Part shown: in pieces, positions 13,225 to 13,498 of the stretch
Position numbering within the stretch: the first letter of the stretch is position 1
Layout: each line of letters opens with the position of its first letter
Assembly: GCA_003450735.1 (NCBI GenBank)
Contig: DMEZ01000051.1
Coordinates: 1 to 13,498, forward strand
From: Elusimicrobiota bacterium
GTDB lineage: Bacteria > Elusimicrobiota > Elusimicrobia > UBA1565
Length of the DNA: 13,498 nt
Direction: 5' to 3'
Made by a program: the position numbers and the translations under genes
Notes under the pieces: generated by a model
Databases searched by the model: none
The model's input: the letters and a program-made list of their open reading frames with translations, nothing else
What the model was told of the DNA's origin: nothing

Positions 13225-13498
13225 GCTCCGTCCACATCCGGTCGTAGAGCGGCCCGGCCTCGCCGGGGTCGGGGATCCACTGCAGCTTCCTGAAGACCTT
13301 GTCCTGCGGAACGATGGTGGGATTGTCCTTCAGCCCCTTGGGCAGAAGCTCCCAGGCCGTCTTGTTGGGACAGCCGTAGCGGATCTTCTCCACCAGGCGC
13401 GCCACGATGCGGGGCTCCATCAGGAAATCCATGAGCTGGTGGGCGGCGTCCGCATCGGGGGCTCCGGCGGGGATGCAGAGGTTGTCCTGCCAGATCAC
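13211..13498 (-). CDS. PotD-like polyamine ABC transporter binding protein (C-terminal part)
   Basis: The last 95 residues of a periplasmic solute-binding protein. The gene continues beyond the right edge, so its start is not in the window. Seen: WQDNLCIPAGAPDADAAHQL followed by MDFLMEP, corresponding to the PotD/PotF segment where a W-x-D-N-(L)-x-I-P stretch precedes the F(I/M)(D/N)FL helix. Further on, YGCPNKTAWELLP matches the region of PotD reading Y-x-(T)-P-N, and the C-terminus ends LYDRMWTELKAS. These proteins deliver spermidine or putrescine to the PotABC permease. Substrate residues are mostly upstream and unseen, so polyamine specificity is by family only. Confidence 0.88.
   Translation of the reverse strand: MIWQDNLCIPAGAPDADAAHQLMDFLMEPRIVARLVEKIRYGCPNKTAWELLPKGLKDNPTIVPQDKVFRKLQWIPDPGEAGPLYDRMWTELKAS

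Overview
The window is a GC-rich bacterial chromosomal segment that is densely coding. It holds eleven real genes (ten complete, one cut by the right edge) and no RNA genes, insertion sequences or CRISPR array that I could find. The taxon cannot be fixed from sequence alone. The gene content (a peptidase M50 - trpS - scpA - scpB block, large secreted proteins of unknown function, first genes that look leaderless) suggests a little-studied Gram-negative-type lineage. Elusimicrobiota or a deltaproteobacterial relative are my guesses, held with low confidence.

Left half, minus strand (5339 down to 18): one tight operon reads site-2 protease family M50 peptidase, tryptophanyl-tRNA synthetase, ScpA, ScpB, then a DUF5693-like multi-pass membrane protein. 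The junctions are two 4-base ATGA overlaps, a 4-base gap and a 10-base gap, so translational coupling is likely. A near-consensus sigma70 promoter (TTGACC, 17 bases, TACAAT) places transcription initiation at the GTG start of the M50 gene. ScpA and ScpB both carry acidic, Pro/Gly-rich tails built around one shared DNA repeat with a DGGAE(S/N)GTP core. It occurs five times in two neighbouring genes.

Centre: a divergent plus-strand CPA2-type Na+/H+ antiporter (5386-6600) converges, across a strong hairpin, on a minus-strand cluster running from 11451 down to 6754. That cluster is a YgbA-like (nitrosative-stress associated) Cys-rich protein, a small cupin, a Crp/Fnr-family regulator lacking the usual cAMP contacts, and a 1108-residue secreted protein of unknown function. 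The regulator has its own possible -10 box.

Right part, plus strand: a MarR regulator and an FMN nitroreductase form a coupled pair behind a consensus promoter, with a perfect 14-bp AT-rich palindrome in the leader that probably is the MarR operator. They share a divergent control region with the YgbA cluster, so the 11440-11558 interval may coordinate nitrosative and electrophile stress responses. A small secreted hypothetical protein follows, overlapping by 14 bases the end of a convergent PotD-like polyamine-binding protein that runs off the window.

A recurring theme is that the first genes of transcription units have a -10 hexamer 6 to 11 bases before the start codon and no Shine-Dalgarno. 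Several internal operon genes, by contrast, have clear Shine-Dalgarno sequences. No gene-free stretch exceeds 300 bases.
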